Shown here: positions 13,401 through 28,400 of the stretch, in pieces | Layout of the letters: the number at the start of each line of letters is the position of its first letter | Position numbering within the stretch: position 1 is the stretch's first letter | Origin: Metallyticus violacea | Lineage: Eukaryota; Arthropoda; Insecta; Mantodea; Metallyticidae | Reading direction: 5' to 3' | Assembly: GCA_030762175.1 (NCBI GenBank) | Contig: CM060841.1 | Coordinates: forward strand, 14,609,001-14,673,000 | DNA length: 64,000 nucleotides | The notes under the pieces: generated by a model | The model's input: only the letters and a program-made list of their open reading frames with translations | The model's database searches: none | What the model was told of the DNA's origin: nothing | Translations under genes and position numbers: made by a program

Positions 13401-16400
13401 TTACTTTTATCCAAAATTCCTGTATTATTATACTTTGTTGACTTCATATGTTCCCCATCCCAAAACCTTCTAAAAGTCAAAAGTCCCATAATTTTCTACT
13501 CCATACTCCAACATTTTTTCTTGCAAAATTAAACACTCTTCAGAATATCTCTATCATTTAAATTCTCTATTATATGTCAATGTTTCAATACCCTTTCAAT
13601 CACTTAACCTTTGTTACTCAACCTCCCCAATTGAGTGAATACTACTGCATTAAGTGATGATTTAGATAGATGCAATATTATATGCTGAGTGATCTGTATA
13701 TTAAATCCATATTAACTCACCCTTCATCAACACTCCAAATTTCCACCTCATAGAACATTTTTGCCTCCAATATTGCATTATAAACTGTCTCCAACCTATC
13801 TATTTTTATTTTCGGTATTTTTCTTAAACAAGCTCTAATTGCTTTCATAGTTAACATCCCTAATGGTAGCTAATACATTTCTTTTTTAATCGGACCATTC
13901 TTCATTAACACTAAATGTCACTCCTATTTGTTATATTTTAATTGATTTTTTTGACCATTTAGTTTTAAATATGTTGCATATAGATGTGAGAGAAATAAAT
14001 GTATATTCTTTCATTCATTCATAGAAGAGGAAATGGGAAAAAATAACTTAGATCTTCCTTTAGTAAATAATAAAAAATACCAGCATTATTGCTTGTGAAA
14101 TCTTGTAGAATCCATTTCAAGTGGTGGGTTGTCAAAAGTTATAAATACTTAATGGTGGTATTTTTTATTATTTACTAAAGGAAGATCTAAGAAAGTATTT
14201 TAAAGAATGAAAAATAAAATTATGGTGTTTAAGATGGGGAAATAAGCGCTGAAATTATGAGAAAGTAATGAAATTGAAGTAGTAAGAAGATTAAGGATCA
14301 GTGCCCCTGGCATTTCCAGAAGACAGTAACTCCAACAAAATTTTATAACTCATATAAGTAAGCAAATTATAAATCACTACAGGAAGTTGCTGAGTTACCT
14401 GGATCCAATATATACTCAAACACTGTGGTTATCAAGTTATTGGGCCCTATTTGCCCTTAAATCTAATTCCTAATAATCTTTGTATCTCACTTTAATTTTA
14501 CTTGCTGACTTTTCTCAATTGTTTTATCCTTATTTTACCTAAATAAGGATTATCTTGTAGTTCAAATTGGACATTTATCTAAATCCCCCTTGTTCTGAGA
14601 CCTTTCAATTTTAGAAACTGCATTCTAGCCCATGCAAAGCCTTCACTTGCTACTTTGTCGCATAGTTCAACATAACTTTCCCTGCACCATCATTTAAGTT
14701 CTCAATACATATTCTGATGTTTTGAAATTAAAATTGGCAAATATTTCTGGCCTATCAATCTTTTCTATTAATTTAGTTACTTTTTCTAATGATTTCCTCT
14801 CTCCCTACTTTCTCCCAAATCAAGTTCTGTTTTCTTTTAATCCAAGTTTCTCCTTTATTAACTCTTTCCTGTACAATTAGACACTAATGTAAAAACTTTA
14901 GTTCATCCAAATTTCTTATTCCAAAGCAATATTTCATTACTCTTTCCTGTATTTTCCCCTTGAAACCTCTTCTTCCTGATTCAGCTTGAATTAGGAATGC
15001 CTTGAATTAGGCAAACCCAATATTTAAATTAATTAAATCTGTCGTCTAACACTCTTCATGCTTCACTAACCTTAAAATATTTGAAACCGGTTCCGAATAT
15101 TTTTAAGGTTAATGAAACACGAAGAGTGTTAGGCAACAGATTTAATTCATGTGAGCTTCACTGTGTTAGTTCCATATAAAAAAATTTTTTTTTAAGGTTT
15201 TTACAATTTTTAAAAGATTTTAAACCCAATATTTGTTTATGAAAGTTTCTATGAATTGTATCCAAGTTTATCCATCCCTTCTCCAATCCCCAAATCTGAA
15301 CTCCAATTAACATTCTATTCTCTACTACTGCTAAATAAACTCTTCTCCATCTATTTTATTTGCATCCTTGTATTTTGTCTAGACATACCCTAAAGCTTTC
15401 AAAGAAAGTTTTCCTTTAGCTAATATAAATTTCTTTTATGCACTCCATCACTAGTACTATTTAATCTTACACAATCTTAGTAATCATATTTATTAACAAG
15501 CTTGATGTCTCTTTTGTCAATGCCCTTTCTCATCTTTCCTTAACTTATTGCCTTTTTGAATACCATTTTTTTTAATCTTAAACCCCATTCTTTACATTAA
15601 GAGGCTATTTCTTCAGTTAATTTCATTAAACCAACATGATCCTGCTGCAAGGTCATCAATAAACACCAAATCAGGTATTTCTTTGTTATTGCCTGTTAAT
15701 ATTGTTAATGGTCTCTAGAACATTATCAATAAACAAATTGAATAGTACAGGGCTTGACTTGCTTCCTTGCCTTAACCCTATATTATTTGGGATAGTTTTA
15801 GTCACATTGATTTTTGAAATCTTTATACAAAAATTATAATCAGTAGGTATTCTTTGTAATGCTCCTATGAATCTATTTGCTAAATCCCTTCCTGCTCATT
15901 TTCAACCATAATGCTTCTCGGTTAATTATGTCAAATGTCTTTTCAAAATCTATGTACAATCTCCCTCATTTTATAGTTAATATTTATTTACCATTGTGTT
16001 TATCATAATATTATCTATTGTCCTTTTATTTATCCTAAAACATACTTGAAAATCTGAATGTATCCCTCTTCTTCTGTCCAATTTTATGAACTTCCTGCCG
16101 AAACTCCTGTGTATATTTTATCCAGAAATAATGCCTCTTAACTTACAGGGTTGTTGCCCCCCCTTGTTTTTAAATACTGATAATATTATTATTGCTGATA
16201 TTAAGTTCCTTATACATTACTTCCTTCAAATATTGCATTTAATATCGTAATTAATAAAAGCAATCTGTTCTCATTTAGGCTTCAAGTCATTCAAAATTCT
16301 CCTGGCATTCCATGACACTTCTTGCTTTATTCCTTTTTGATCTTCTAATTTGTTCTTTTACTTCATTTATTCCAATCTGACTATCTAATTGCTCAGTATA

Positions 16401-19400
16401 ATATGGATTTTCAATTGTCCTTATTTCTTGAAAATTCAGTCATCCTGTTCCTAAAAGATCTTTAAAGTGATTAGTAAAACTAATGAGCTTATGTTATTTT
16501 TTATTATTCTTCCCTTACATTCTCTTTACTAATGACCAATTGCTTTATTATCCTTGCCCTTGCAGCATCATATAGTTTCTGGCTTATTTTTCTCCCCATT
16601 CTTTTTTATATCTCTAAAAGACATTTGTATCCTCACCTTAAACAAATTTTTTTTTCCTGCTCCTTTCCCATTTGTCTCCATTTTCTCAGTTCCTTTACAA
16701 ATCTTTGTTTCCCATTCCTACATTCTTTATCATACCATCCCTCTTGCTTATTAATAAAATTATATTTTTCATTCTCATTTTTGTATCTGCTTGTCTCATT
16801 ACCATAAAACCTTGTGACAACTTCTTCAATTCTACCTTCTTTTAGCAGTTTCTCCATGCCTAATTCCTTCAGCCCTCCTGACTGTGATCCTCTATGAAGA
16901 AATGACTGTTGTTTTCACCTTTCCACTTATATTTATAAATTATAGTTCCTTCTGAGTAGAAACTAATTCTTCCATATTTTATATAATTTAGCCCTTATTG
17001 GAAAGTGTATGCTTGTATACTATACCCAGTGCTTAAAAATCCATTTGATCCATTTAAATCTATTGTGTATAACATGTAATCTAGAATATTCTGTCTTTGC
17101 AAAAGTAAACACTCCTATGCTATAACTTCCTTTTAGACTATTGAACTTCATGAAATTAAAAAATGGATATGTGGATATAACTTCCTCTTGCAATAAAAAA
17201 TCACCCATTATTATGAAACCTTTATGATTCTGGTTGTTAAGTCTTAACTTACTAAATAAGTTTGTTTCATACAACTCGGAGGATTTGGTAGGTTATGTAC
17301 TACTGCAAAACATATACTTTCTCTTTACACACACCATAGTACTGGATTTTCATCTAAGTCTTTGCAAACTTTCACTTTAATTTGAAAGTCTTTGCTGAAA
17401 AATAGCCCTATTCCCCTGATTCCTTCTCTGTCATTTCTCTTAATACCACTTTTCACATAAAAATTAAATTCACTCAAATAAATAACAGCATCCCTTGCCA
17501 ACCAAGTCTCCAAACAACCAATCATATCTGTTAAATTTAGAACTTCTGCAATTCATACTTCAGTTTTACTAATAAACCTTCTATGTTTCAGAATATAATT
17601 CCTAATACCTTTTCCTATACTGATCCCTTTCTCCTGAATTGTTGCAGTTTGGCCTTACTTCTAGTCATCCTAGTGGTAGCTGGTTTGTCTCTTGCATAAT
17701 CTTCCACTTGCACAATGTTTCCTCCAGGTAAAGATATGATGCTGAGGCCAGCATCCCCCAAATGTTACTTCCTGCATCTGCTCCCAAGGCAATTCTGCAC
17801 ACATCATCAAGTTGGCTCTTGGGGATTATTTCTTTGGATGGTGAGGTATGTTGATCCCTGCCCCTCATCTCTTCAATTCTGACTCCTCCCCTATTGTCAA
17901 TGCTTAAATACATTCTTCTTTCAGAGAGCTTCGCTGGCATAACTCTATTCTCTTCCAACATGTATCAGTTTGCTGATAAATATCTTGTTTCCTGCCATTT
18001 ATTTGGAAATCTAAGCCATGAACAAAAGCTTTTTCTCCTTTGACTCTTGCTTTTTTTCATTTCTCATAGTAATAAACTTCTCATTTCTTAATATAACAAA
18101 TTAAGGAAATCACTCAAATTTCCATGCTTGGAAGCAAACAGTGGAACCATACTGAAAATGGAGGCAACAGCCTTTGAAACATGTCCAAGTAAGTGGAACA
18201 AATATAGTGAAATTTGAGTGATTTCCTCAATAATAATTTGTTATGTTATACTATATTTCACTGTGAAAATTCCTTCTATTCAAAACTACTTCTCACTTCT
18301 TGTTATTCTTTCTTTCTGTAGTATTGTTCAATGAAATTATTGAACCTTTTAACTTTCTGGTATTTGAGAGAATTAACCTTATGATCTGCATATTTATTCC
18401 CATCTTAAAAACTCTTTACACTTAACATTAAATGCATCCATCTACTGCTGTGTCTCGGACACAATCAGTTCCATGGAATAAGTCAGGAGGAGTTACCATC
18501 ATAACAACAATGATGATGATGATGATAATCATTATTATTATGTTTTGAGGAATCATCCTCCCATTTTTTCATGAAACAACCAGTGCTAAGACTAATGAGT
18601 AATGGTAGTTTTACTTAGGCATAACATCAGCATCTAAATCTAAAATGCAGGCTATGTTAACCCTTGAGATCACTTGATTTACTGCTATTGCTTACCAGTG
18701 TTGAGTTCAATAAATTGCAGTAGATTTATTTTCCTATGTATGGCTCTGATGAGTGGCAAAGATATTTTTTGTTGGTTTGTGAATTGTACCAATCTTGAAA
18801 TGTTATATTAAAAGCCAATTGATTTCAATTACAAATTTTAGATTTTTGCCCAATTATTTATCAGACTTTGTATATTCCTCTCTAACCTCCCCTTCCCCCA
18901 CCTTTGTTTCTTCTGAAACACTTATAACACTTAGTTGACTTTATGGAGTATCTGTGCTTCTAAATTTCACTTTCATTTTGATAGCATGAGCAGTCCTAGA
19001 TCCATTTTATTGGTGCAGTCTTGTGCTTTTTTTTTTCTTTTCTTTTTTTTTGTGATTCATCTTCACTGTCATTCCCATTAAGCTAAATATTATTATCTTC
19101 ATTAGGTAACATTTTCTTATTTTGTTTTCAAGTAATTTTATTGATTTCCATATTATTTCAATTTTGTTCATAAGATTTTTATTGTTTTATTTTGTTTCAA
19201 GCTTTTATATTGATTTCAAATCCATCAGCAAAGTCTTGTTTTATAACTAGCATATGCAATTATAGTGCTTATAAAATGGGAAGAGTTTTAGGCAGCAGCA
19301 AATGAGAAGCGAGTATTGGCAAAATGTTGCCAAATCCCTAACCCACAATCCTTACTTGCACAATCCAGCATAACTTCAGTTAACAGTGATTAATTTATAA

Positions 19401-22400
19401 TTGTTCATAATAACTGTCATATTGTTTTTAACACAATAAATTACCTGTTATATTACTCCTGTGGTACTGCTAGTGGCTCTTCATAGTTTTGCTGTCACCA
19501 CATTTATTTATGGTGATGTGTATTTTGTCATCTAGAATTTTGAAAACAAATATAGGTTCAAACATTTGGTAGCATCAGTTTTCATTAATAAAGTCATTAT
19601 CTTTTAATTTTTAGCATGTTGCATGCAAGATTATATGTCACCTTGTTAATTTCTTTGTGAATAAATTTTTTTTACAGCTTTCAGTTTAAAAGTTCTGTTT
19701 CTATTTGCCATTCCCCACACAAGCTCAATTGGATTATATTCGAAACAGTAAGCCTGACTGTGCAGTGCCTATCTTTTCAGATCACTTTTCAGATCACTCT
19801 CTTCGCTAAATTCACTATATTGCTTGCTTTACACAATGTCATAAAATCCACTCATTTTTTAACAAAGAAATATTTTCAACTTCATTTCTTTATAATCAGT
19901 TGAAAGCTGTATCCTCTCATTATTTATAGTTTCGAATTTGGGCAGGACAAGCACTTTATTTATGTCACTAGCCAAGCTGTGATTTATGTTTTGTTTACAA
20001 TCACTTTGAGATGTCTTAATCATACTGAGGAGAAAAAAATAATACAGTGTGAAAGACATTAATATACTCTTCTTGAAATGAATCCAAAGTAACTATATTT
20101 TATAAAGTTTTCTGGACAGCACACCGGTTATATATTTTCATCTGTAAAATGGGCTAAAAATATATGCTTTTAATGAGTATGCTATAAAATTTGTATCTTC
20201 ATGCCTGATGCTTCATTAGCATGAAACTGCAACATTTTGATTTAGCATAAATGGTAAAAGTGGATTGATTCCATGAGATGCAGGACAGTAGTGGGAGGAG
20301 GATGTGGCAATGTTGGAGTGATACACTTGAAAGGTTCAGGGTCAACCATCATCCTATTTGACAAGCACTTTAGCTGCTTCAGTGCAAGTTGCTTCTATTT
20401 CTGCATCAAAAGTATTTATTTTCAGTACATGTAGGGTGAAAAAAATGAATGAATGTAGTTCATCCCAGCTTTAGCTCTGTATTCCTGCAGATGTTAAAAC
20501 ACCTGACATTTTGCCCGTCTCTCCGTCGGACAAATCGTCAGATGTTTTAACGTCTGCTGGACCATGGCCAACAAGCCTGGAAAGTTCATTTTATTGGATT
20601 AGAAATTATCTTCATTAATGCACAATATTGGCTGAATTTTTATCATTCTTTATTTCATTTATGCTGAATCAGAATAACTAAAAATTGTTGTTTATTTTAC
20701 TTATCTTTAGAATAAGTATATTATTAAGATCATTGTGTGATTAGCTTCACTGTGCAATGTTTCAATTAATAATATTAAGTGTATTTTGGCTTATAAGTGT
20801 TTGCAGACTCATTATAGCTAATTAACTTCCAACATACTTCCTGGTATCATCTGTAAATTCTCTCTCATTACTTTCTAAAGAAGTATATATTAAATTTAAA
20901 ATTAATTTTGTGTAGGAACTAATACAGCAAAGCAATTAATTTATTTTCAATTAGCTAGTGAGTTGATCTAATACTCTTGTGCTCCACTTACCTTAAATTA
21001 AACAGAACATGTTTCACAGGCCTTCGCCCACATTATAAGCATAAGAGTATTGAATCACCTCACTAGCTAAATGAGAATAAAAGTATATATTAACTTCAGA
21101 ATTGCTCAATTACCCAAGTAATGTTTGAAATGGTTATTACGTGCATAACACTTCTTTTACGTGCAAATGAATTCTAATGATAAAACATCTTATAGAACTT
21201 CTTTGTCTCTCAGCATACCTTGCGTTGTATTCCAGAGAATCTAAAAATAATGAGAAGACTCAAAATATGAAGCAAGTATGAAAACTAATTGAACTTGTCT
21301 GTTTAGCTGCAGGAATTGGTGACATCAGAAATGATCATGATGCCAATTGCACATATGAAGGCGAAAACAATGTATTGCTACAACAAACAAGCAACTGGCT
21401 ACTGCAAGTTTGGGACAGTAAATCAAAGATTGAAACACCTTTAGGATCTGCCAATTTTCTTTCTGATGCAGTTGTTATCCTGCAAGAGAAGTTCAGTGCT
21501 AGAACAGTTGAGGAAGCTATTGAGCCTCAAAGTAAGTAACAGATGATACTTATTTTTTCATTACTGCACTTTAAGAAAACATCATTCATTAAAATCAAGT
21601 AGAGATAAATTAAGTGTACAGAATGGATAAAAGGTCTTCCTTCATTATTTTTCAGTTAACTTATTATAATGATATCTTATGTATGATATGTTGCTCTCTG
21701 AAGTAGATTACTCTTAACAATTCACTTTGGGGGTTATTTATGTGATAGTTTACATTGTGGATTCATTCTTCTACATCTCATCAAACTATCTTTAAGCATT
21801 GCTGGTATTTCTGAGATTATGTAATTCCATTCTTCCACAAGGTGTGCAATACAAGATGCATTCAAGTTTTAACACCTCCGATTTTTTTCTCACTAACTAA
21901 TCACATGAAAACTATGAAATTTGTGTCACTTCTCAACGTAATCTCCCTGCAGTCACACACATTTTTTACAACATAGATGCCATGATTCCATGGCTACTGC
22001 AAATGCTTTTATAGGGATCTGTTTTGACCACTATATATATATCTGAGTTCTTCCATTCGGCAGACTGGCTCTTTTCAGGATTGAAAAATGACATCCATGT
22101 CTTATCCATTGTTACAATCGATGAAAAGAACATCCCGTTCATGCCATCATCACATGTCAACATCAGCCTTGTGGTTATCCATCAACATCAGCCTTGTAGT
22201 TATCCGTCAACATTCGTGGCACCCACCTGGAGGGTACTTTTCACATTTACAGGTCTTCATGCAGGATTGTGTGCACAGATCCCATGGAAATGCCAACTTT
22301 GGAGTGATGTGTTCCACATTCATTCAGTGGTCCTCCAAAACAACTTTCTCCATTTGCTTTATCATGTCATCAGACCGGCTTGTGCGAGGCCAAGATTTCT

Positions 22401-25400
22401 TTGGTTTGTGGTCTTCCTTGAACTGTCACACCCATAAATGCACATTAGGCACATCCATGACACTATCACCACATGTCTTACTCAACTGGCTATGAATTTC
22501 AATCAGTGTCAAACGAAGCAAATGGAGGAAACAAATGATTACACATTGTTCTTGTAAGGAAAACATTTGTCACTGTGATGAAGTATTAAAAATAGTCCTT
22601 ACTCTTGCCGATGTCACTAGAGTTCTGTGTGCCATACAGTGCTGCCATCTCTGTCATCCATTGGCGAGTGCCCACATATTTTAAAATAAACAAACAATTT
22701 TTCTATCTGTTTCCAGTCCTGAGAAAAAAAATTAGAGACGTTATAATTTGAATGCACCTCATAAGCTGATCACTGTTGTGTATGCAAGGTTCTTTGAACA
22801 TGCCATTCTGTAGCTTTGCCTTGGTTCCACAGGGTTAAGGTCCAGGCTGTTTCCCAAGTCAGACCTCCCAAACATTTAGGAATGTCCTCTTAAAAAGTTC
22901 AATTGAAGCTTTGGCTATATCAGCTCTTGCACCATTCTCATGATATATTTGCATGTACTGTCAGGATTTGATTAAATCCCACTTTGAAGTTTATTTATAT
23001 ACTGAAGAAACTTTTTCTGGCAAAAGTAGCCTAAACATTAATCATTTAGAGTTCTGTTTTCTATGGGTGCAGGTTCCACTGGTCACCATTAATTTAAATC
23101 CTTGCTTTGGACTGGAGGTTTTGTGGTTTAGATATACAAAAAATACAGGTATATTACATATTAGGCTTTGAAAATGATGTTTCATTAGGGGTACATCTAT
23201 GAATCTTCTCACTTATATTGAATTCATAAAAACCTCCAGACATCCTCTCATAAAATGCCTGATGATCAGCAGTATTTTTCATTAGCATGTGTATGGTATA
23301 TATCTCTCAGGATTGCATCCTCAAAATTTTCCAAATTTATTGTTAACTAAGTTCAATGCACTGTTGATAATGAAATCATTAACATTCTGGCTGTTCATTA
23401 TTTTTCATAAACAGAGGATTTAGTAGAAATGCTGGACATTCCTAAAGGTAATTCTTATCCATTTCCTGTTTAAGACTGTACAGGATACAGAATAGTGATG
23501 TATTATCCAAACATTGTTAAATCTGATTTGACATCTATTGATTTTTTCCTCGGGCAAAACTGAATGTACACTGCACCACAAGACATGCAGCATGTATCAC
23601 AGCAACTTGCAATCTTCTTCTTCTTTTCCTTTTCCTCTTCTTTAATGTAAGTTAGTTAGGTTTATTTTATTTAAGGACGCTCTTTAAATTAGTGTTCCAT
23701 TCTATTTAGGGCATGAAATGGCCAATAACGTGTACTCAAAGGCCTCTTCTTTCAAGCTGAGGTTCTTCCAGGTGCCATAAATCTACAACATGGTTTCCTT
23801 TCAAAGAAAGCCATACTTAGGATTTTTACACCCAAAATTATCCATCAATCTGGCCTGGTTTGAAACCGTGATCTTGGGTCTATGAGGCAAGTGTAGTTAC
23901 CACTAGACCACCAGGACCAACTTTCTTCTTCTTAAGTTCACTTTTAAGTACTTAAGATGCCATATTGTTGTGCTCATTCTTCGGATATATTAGTCTTATA
24001 TGACTAAATGCATCAGAACACATGTACTTAAGATATCTGCTTGATGGCAGTCCTAAAAATTGGCAAACTGGTTATTTAATAACTGATAAACACATATACA
24101 CAAGAATACTTCATACTCATATACCAGAAAGTGGACATGACAAGGAACCTTCTTAATCAAAGAAAATTTCTGTCAAACCAGGAATCGAACCTGGGACCCT
24201 AAACACAGAAAACAGGTGTGCTGTCAACTGCATTGTGAGGTATTTCTTCTGATATGCTAAATAGTGTGAAGCAATCCCTGCATCAAAAAGACTGAAGACT
24301 GAAATTTGTATGCAGCAAATGATCGATATTCTGAATATCTATGAGCCAGATGTATTTCCTAGACTTATAATAAGATAATATGGCTTCAGATAATAATTAT
24401 CTTGAAAGAAAACAAAAGAATATGAAGACTGAGAAACAGCTAAAATCCTCATTTAATTATCACATTACTCTAGCTTTTAATGGGTAAAATTTAAAAATTG
24501 ATTGCTCATCAATTATTTGCATTAGAAATATACAGTAATTGTCATTATTACTTTAATTCTATTTTGTTTAATTTCTGCTGCACTTATGGCTATTGATTTG
24601 TTAAAAAGAGATAATTATGTGCTGAAAATAGTAATTTATTTTCAATTAGTACTTATTAATTCTCTATAGGATAGATTTTTGGGCCCATATATGTGCAAAA
24701 AATTTCAATATTAATAATAGTATAGAAGATATTTAAAGTGGCAATTTAAAGCTCCTCATCCCTAATAATAAATTAAGAAATATACACTTATAATGCAAAG
24801 TAGATGGATCTAATTAATGTTAACAAAACCTGCCCCACAAATCATTCATACATTTCATGTGAAAATATATAATAAATTCCACAAATTGGTGAAAATATTG
24901 TTGAATAATAATTTTAAAATAGGATAAAAGCATCCTAAACTTAGGTATTTATTTTTTTTACACTAAACTCCACTTACATAAAAGTAAGACGCGTTTCGGT
25001 GAGCAACTGAAGATAGAAATTCTCCCGAAATGTCTTACTTTTGTAGTGGAGTTTAGTGTAAAAAAATGAATACCTAAGTTTAGGATATATTACCACTCCA
25101 TTGTCAACAGCTTTGTAAGTACAATATTTAGGATAAAAGATTTTCTAAAAAATAAATCTTGTTATTCATTAAAGGAGTTTCTTACAAATTCTTTGTAAAC
25201 TGCTTATCAGCAAATTTTTCTTGACCTTATATGAATGTAATTAACATATTAACAGAAAAATTGGACCATATCAAATAATGTGTTTGTATTTGCATAATAT
25301 TTTGTGAAGAATAGATTAATTAATGGGTGATCCTGCTCTGCCATATCAAGCAGTGGCAATATGAATTGAAGGCTTCAAACATGAACTTAAAACTGGTAAT

Positions 25401-28400
25401 GCACTAGATGTCCAGATTAAACAGTTTCTGATGAATGTCAAATATCGAATATCATCCTTTCTGATACTAAAAGCTTCTTAAAGTCAAATTTTGGTGCAAA
25501 AGTCTGCATATGTTCATTTTGGTTTGTTAGATATATCTTGAGCAATAATATACTGAAATATATTCCTAAAATAATTTTTAGACCTCCTTAGTGGTACCAT
25601 TTGTAGCTACTAATTTGGAGGTTCTAGGCTCAAATTCAATTAGGTCAAGCTGTATTGGTAAGCATTTTTTCTAAATTTTTCCCTATCCTGATAAGGTGAA
25701 TGTCAGTTTGTTTAAGGCATCAAGGAATCCGTTCATATATGCCATCATTAATTCATTTCAGTTATTCCTACAGACTTAAACCAATAGTATTCAGTTCACA
25801 ATCTATAGATCTCATGAAAGGACCAATGCAGTCAAAGCAAAAATAAATAAAACATAAAGAAATTGTTGGTGGGGACCTCTAATAATCTACAATTTTGAAT
25901 ATATAAAGATTTTCAAGTGCGGTTAGAAAATAATTTTATTTTTCATTTATTACTTTTGCTAGCATTCTAAAGGGAGATTTCTTTGATTATTTCTGTTATG
26001 CTGACTGAACTTTTGGATTGATGTACAGCTATTTTGACTAGTCCAGATATTTTGGTATCAAATGCAAACATTTTAATGTTGTACCTTTTGTTGGCAGGAC
26101 TATTGCATTATGATCACCTTTTTTGGTATTCACTGTTTTTTAACTTTTTAACACATTGCAAATAGCGTACATTTGTTCAGTTTTCTCTTTCTTCTCCTCC
26201 ACCTTATGGTATATTTGTTCTAAGCCTTAAGGGCTAGAACTGAAACCTAAATCAATTTTATAATCTATATTTTACTGAGGAAAAGAGCAGAAAAATAGAC
26301 CACATGTAGTAAATTATGGTTTTTATTGTACTTTTGCTTTAGACTAGAATCTCCTCCTCTACTTTACTTACATATTTATTATGCATGTTTAAGGATTGCT
26401 GAGAGCCTACAAATGGCTGGTCTGCTGGCTTCTAAAGTCAACTGCTGAGAAGGTACAATATCAACGAAGACTTGGTAAAGATGCATTTACTGCTAAGAAT
26501 GACTCACAAGTATTCTTTGCCAAAACACTTTCTTTGACTTTCATTGAGGTAAATTTTGCATATTTGTGTTAATAAAACATATTTTGAAAATCATAGTGAG
26601 TTCTATATAATTTTTATCATTATTTAGTAAATATTAATACCAACAATCAGCAGTATCAGATTAAAATAAATGAATTTATTTATTAGTAATGTATTATAGA
26701 AAATATGGCAATAAAATATGAACTCAGATACAAAGAGATGAAAATAATATCCATACTGCAGAAATTAAATTCTTAAGGATGGTAAAAGTTTGTGCTAAAA
26801 GTGTTAGAATGCTAAATGCACCAATAAGAGATGAATTAAATACTTATGCAGTGAATAATAAAAGTCTGCAATATAGACAAAAATGGAGAAACATCTGTTT
26901 AGAGTGTAAGAATCTTGAATACCAAACATGACATAAACCACTATCTTTTATGTAAAACAAATATTAGAAGATCTAGAAAGAAATGACAATGTATAATAGG
27001 CCAAAAGGCCAATATTTGTGTGGAAGGGGAAGGAAGAGAAGGAGATATCTAACAGTATGTGAAGTATCATAATTTGCAGTAGAAGATCTAGAAAGAGGTG
27101 GCAATGAAACTCATTAGACCAAAAGGTCAAATAGTTGTTAAAAGGAGGAAGACGAAGAAGAATTTGCTTTATTTCTTAAAGAGCATTTTTTTTAACTTTA
27201 TACAATGCACAAATGCAATGTGAGTACCAAAAATAGCATTTATAGAATTACAATCCTTAATTGCTTACTAGTAGATAAAATTTCAAGGACTATTGGAAAA
27301 ATAATCTGATTGAGTAAGAAGTTATTTGTGGTAAAATATATGATGGTTTAAGTACAATTCTAACTCCAATAGTAACACTGGGTGTCACATTATTGGAATA
27401 AAATCATTTGTGCCAAATTTGCAGTTCTGTTTGAAAAGAGAATAAAGAAAGGGATAATACCTATTTACTTGCCTGTAACATCTCCCTTTTTTTTCGTTAT
27501 TTTCAACTTCAAAAATGGGGAGAGTTTATTAGCTGAAAAATTTGCATAATACAGGTTGGGTTGGCATGGTTTAAGAGATTAATAAGGAAATCTACAGTCT
27601 TTAAATCAACACAAATATTTAAATATATAATTTATTTAGGCAAAAAGTGATGTTAATACATTCAAACAGTTGTTTTATCATGCATTATACCACAACCAAC
27701 TAGCCACATGACTAAGTACCATGATGTGTTCAAGGCTGCATGGCATTTCTTTGTCGTCATGCAGCTGGGCGGCAACTGCCTGAAATACAAAATATTTCAT
27801 TCTAGTATTGACTAATTTCTATTAAACAATTGAATTTAACTAGGTATTAAAATTCATTTCTTCCTATCTTTAGTGCTGGTGTGCTCCAGTTCATTCAGTG
27901 GCATCATAGCTGCTTTCATAGTCACTAGGCTGATTCACATCCTTATTTTCACTCCCCTCCCCTCTCTATACTAGATAGTTTTCAGTTCCATCCAAAGCAG
28001 AAGATATTCCTGTTTTCTTAAAACTGTTCTTGATTATGCTGGGAGTGATCAATCCCCATTCCCTTACGATCCACTTGCAGATTACATGAATTGATGCTCG
28101 TTTGATCTTTCCTCTCTTTGTCATTTTATGCTTGTTGTTCACCATCCAATTTGCATAGAACCTTTTGACAAGAGCTTTAAATGACTTATTTATGGACATG
28201 TCCAATAGCTGTAAAATTGTTGTAAGGTCTAGAATGATGACTGAATAGGTCTGTGTCATGTTCATTTGGTTTTTCACAGCATTCATTAAGTGGCTGTGAA
28301 AACTGTCTAACACTTCATAGACTTCTTGTTGAATAGGGCCCCTGGTTGAATTCCCACACTGTCTTGAACCATTCCTTATTAATTCATCATCAATCCAACC

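Larger units (their letters stand above)
12860..17990 (-). mobile_element. LINE (non-LTR retrotransposon), copy 1, degenerate
   Basis: Read right to left, the minus strand carries AP-endonuclease-like pieces (GFIIMGDF near 17200), reverse-transcriptase motifs ([16 protein letters not shown] near 15930, [19 protein letters not shown] near 15730-15785) and a C-terminal region ([18 protein letters not shown] near 13800). Its 3' end near 12860-12950 matches the 3' end of the copy at 61180-61270 (GATTAGATCCCATTA...). Many stops and frameshifts. A middle segment (14030-14330) is inverted. Similar sequence may continue 5' beyond the hairpin element at 18090. Confidence 0.8.

Noticed and set aside
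22024..22495. Two overlapping plus-strand frames of ~135 codons
   Set aside because: They are antisense to the mariner-like transposase remnant at 21852-22761 and show no motifs of their own.
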